Origin: an uncultured Lysobacterales bacterium
GTDB lineage: Bacteria; Pseudomonadota; Gammaproteobacteria; Xanthomonadales; Xanthomonadaceae
Direction of reading: 5' to 3'
Length of the DNA stretch: 6,953 bases
Assembly: GCA_946886865.1 (NCBI GenBank)
Contig: CAMPJI010000110.1
Coordinates: 1 to 6,953, forward strand
Both the position numbers and the translations under genes were made by a program. The notes under the pieces are model-generated. The model saw nothing but the letters and a program-made list of their open reading frames with translations, had not been told where the DNA came from and did no database searches. This document shows positions 5,963-6,953 of this stretch, in pieces; positions within the stretch are counted from its first letter, which is position 1, and the number at the start of each line of letters is the position of its first letter.

Positions 5963-6953
5963 CGCCCGCCTGCGGGTCGCGCCAGATCGACCGGTCGATG
6001 CCCTCGCCCAGCTCCGGGTAGTCGGCGGCATGGAACACCGGTGAGCGCCCGGAACGCAACTGACCCTCGTAGTCGCGCGTCAGTTTCACCACCACGCCCG
6101 ACAACCCCAGCAGCGCGACCAGGTTGAGGGTCGCCATCATCGCCATCGCCGCGTCCGCCGCGTTCCAGACCAGCGGCACCTGCGCGTGGACGCCCCAGGT
6201 GATCACGCCCAGCGCCGCCAGCCGCAGCGCCAGCAGGCCCTTGCGCCCGCCGCCCAGGTACAGCAGGCCGCTCTCGGCGTAGGAGTAGTTGCCCAGGATG
6301 GTGGTGAAGGCGAAGAAGAACAGCGCGATGGCGACGAAGTAGGCGCCCCAGTCGCCGAAGAACACCGTCATCGCGCGCTGGGTGATCACCACGCCGTCCG
6401 TATTGCCTTCGGCCAGCACCCCCGAGAGCAGGATCACCAGCGCGGTCGCGGTGCAGATCAGCAGGGTGTCGATGAACACGCCCAGCGACTGCACCAGCCC
6501 CTGGCTGGCGGGGTGGTGCGGGACGGGGGTCGCGGCGGCGGCGACGTTGGGCGCGCTGCCCATGCCGGCCTCGTTGGAGTACAGCCCGCGCTTGACGCCG
6601 TTGAGCATCGCCGCGGCCAGCCCGCCCAGCACGCCGCCGACCGCCGGCTCCAGTCCGAACGCGCTGCGCAGCACCAGCCCCAGCGCGGCCGGCACCTCGG
6701 TGATGTTGGTGAGCACCACCCAGAGCGCCAGGCCGAGGTACCCCACCGCCATGACCGGCACCACCCACTCGGCGACCCGCGCCACCGAGCGCAGGCCGCC
6801 GAAGATGATCAGCGCCGTCAGCAGCACCAGGCCGGTCGCCACCTGTGCGTCGGTGAAGCCGAACGCCGCCTCCATCGACAGCGCGATCGCATTGGCGTGC
6901 ACGCTGCTGAAGATCAGCCCGTACGAGAACACCAGGCACACCGAGAACGCCAC
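5907..6953 (-). CDS. AGCS-family alanine/glycine:cation symporter (5' part beyond the window)
   Basis: This is a sodium (or proton) coupled amino-acid importer of the inner membrane, of the AlsT/DagA type. The visible 348 residues are the C-terminal three quarters of a protein usually about 450-500 long. The GTG at the right edge is an internal Val codon, not the start, because the first transmembrane helices are missing. Visible family motifs are YGLIFSSVHANAIA at 11-24, the signature KRGLYSNEAGMGSAPN at 121-136, and the ILGNYSYAE segment at 219-227. About eight hydrophobic helices remain. Most relatives end near the IDRSIW motif (here 319-324). This one continues for 24 residues rich in Ala, Arg, Ser and Pro, and most of that tail is encoded antisense to the antiporter's 3' end. 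The stop is a TGA at 5909-5907. Substrate is inferred from family only. No terminator is visible between the two convergent genes. Confidence 0.94.
   Translation of the reverse strand: MAFSVCLVFSYGLIFSSVHANAIALSMEAAFGFTDAQVATGLVLLTALIIFGGLRSVARVAEWVVPVMAVGYLGLALWVVLTNITEVPAALGLVLRSAFGLEPAVGGVLGGLAAAMLNGVKRGLYSNEAGMGSAPNVAAAATPVPHHPASQGLVQSLGVFIDTLLICTATALVILLSGVLAEGNTDGVVITQRAMTVFFGDWGAYFVAIALFFFAFTTILGNYSYAESGLLYLGGGRKGLLALRLAALGVITWGVHAQVPLVWNAADAAMAMMATLNLVALLGLSGVVVKLTRDYEGQLRSGRSPVFHAADYPELGEGIDRSIWRDPQAGVRAADAGRATRASSPPPA

Noticed and set aside
4850..6031. A 393-codon open frame on the - strand opposite the antiporter.
   Set aside because: It is His/Gln/Arg/Asp-rich with no recognisable domain and lies opposite a well-conserved membrane protein; it is a GC-driven shadow.
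5821..6939. A 372-codon - strand frame in the symporter region.
   Set aside because: It is out of frame with the true symporter, whose motifs (SNEAGMGSAPN and others) are in the 5907-6953 frame. Its translation is Gly/Arg/Ala-rich.

Overview
The window is a chromosomal housekeeping segment from a high-GC gammaproteobacterium (roughly 70% GC by eye, with strong G/C preference at third codon positions). The gene order accC–prmA–zinc-ribbon/DUF3426–fis–purH, the REP-type repeats with a GTAGGAGCG head, and the TANACT-like -10 boxes close to start codons all suggest the Xanthomonadaceae/Lysobacteraceae (Lysobacter- or Luteimonas-like). That family placement is inference from gene order and repeat style, not from a search.

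Layout, left to right: the 3' end of accC (biotin carboxylase of acetyl-CoA carboxylase, + strand, cut by the window edge); a short gap filled by a REP-like inverted repeat; prmA (ribosomal protein L11 methyltransferase); a 318-base gap holding a nested pair-within-a-pair of REP palindromes; a zinc-ribbon, single-membrane-span DUF3426 protein; fis (nucleoid protein, TTG start); a 150-base gap with a 14-base tandem repeat and a good TATAAT promoter; purH (last two steps of IMP synthesis); a CaCA-family Ca2+/Na+ antiporter that starts one base after the purH stop; and, on the - strand and converging on the antiporter, the 3' three quarters of an AGCS-family alanine/glycine:cation symporter, cut by the right edge.

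Functionally, accC, prmA, fis and purH are growth-linked core genes (fatty-acid synthesis, ribosome modification, nucleoid/rRNA control, purine synthesis). Each appears to have its own promoter region, so they are neighbours rather than one tight operon. The exception is purH with the antiporter, which look co-transcribed and perhaps translationally coupled. The two transporters converge and overlap by 56 bases at their 3' ends.

I found no mobile element, CRISPR array, RNA gene, toxin–antitoxin or defence gene, and no evidence for a new multi-gene system. The observations most worth checking are the nested REP structure after prmA, the smaller REP after accC with a possible remnant in the purH promoter, the unusual purH–antiporter junction (no purD), and the convergent overlap that gives the symporter an unusual C-terminal tail.
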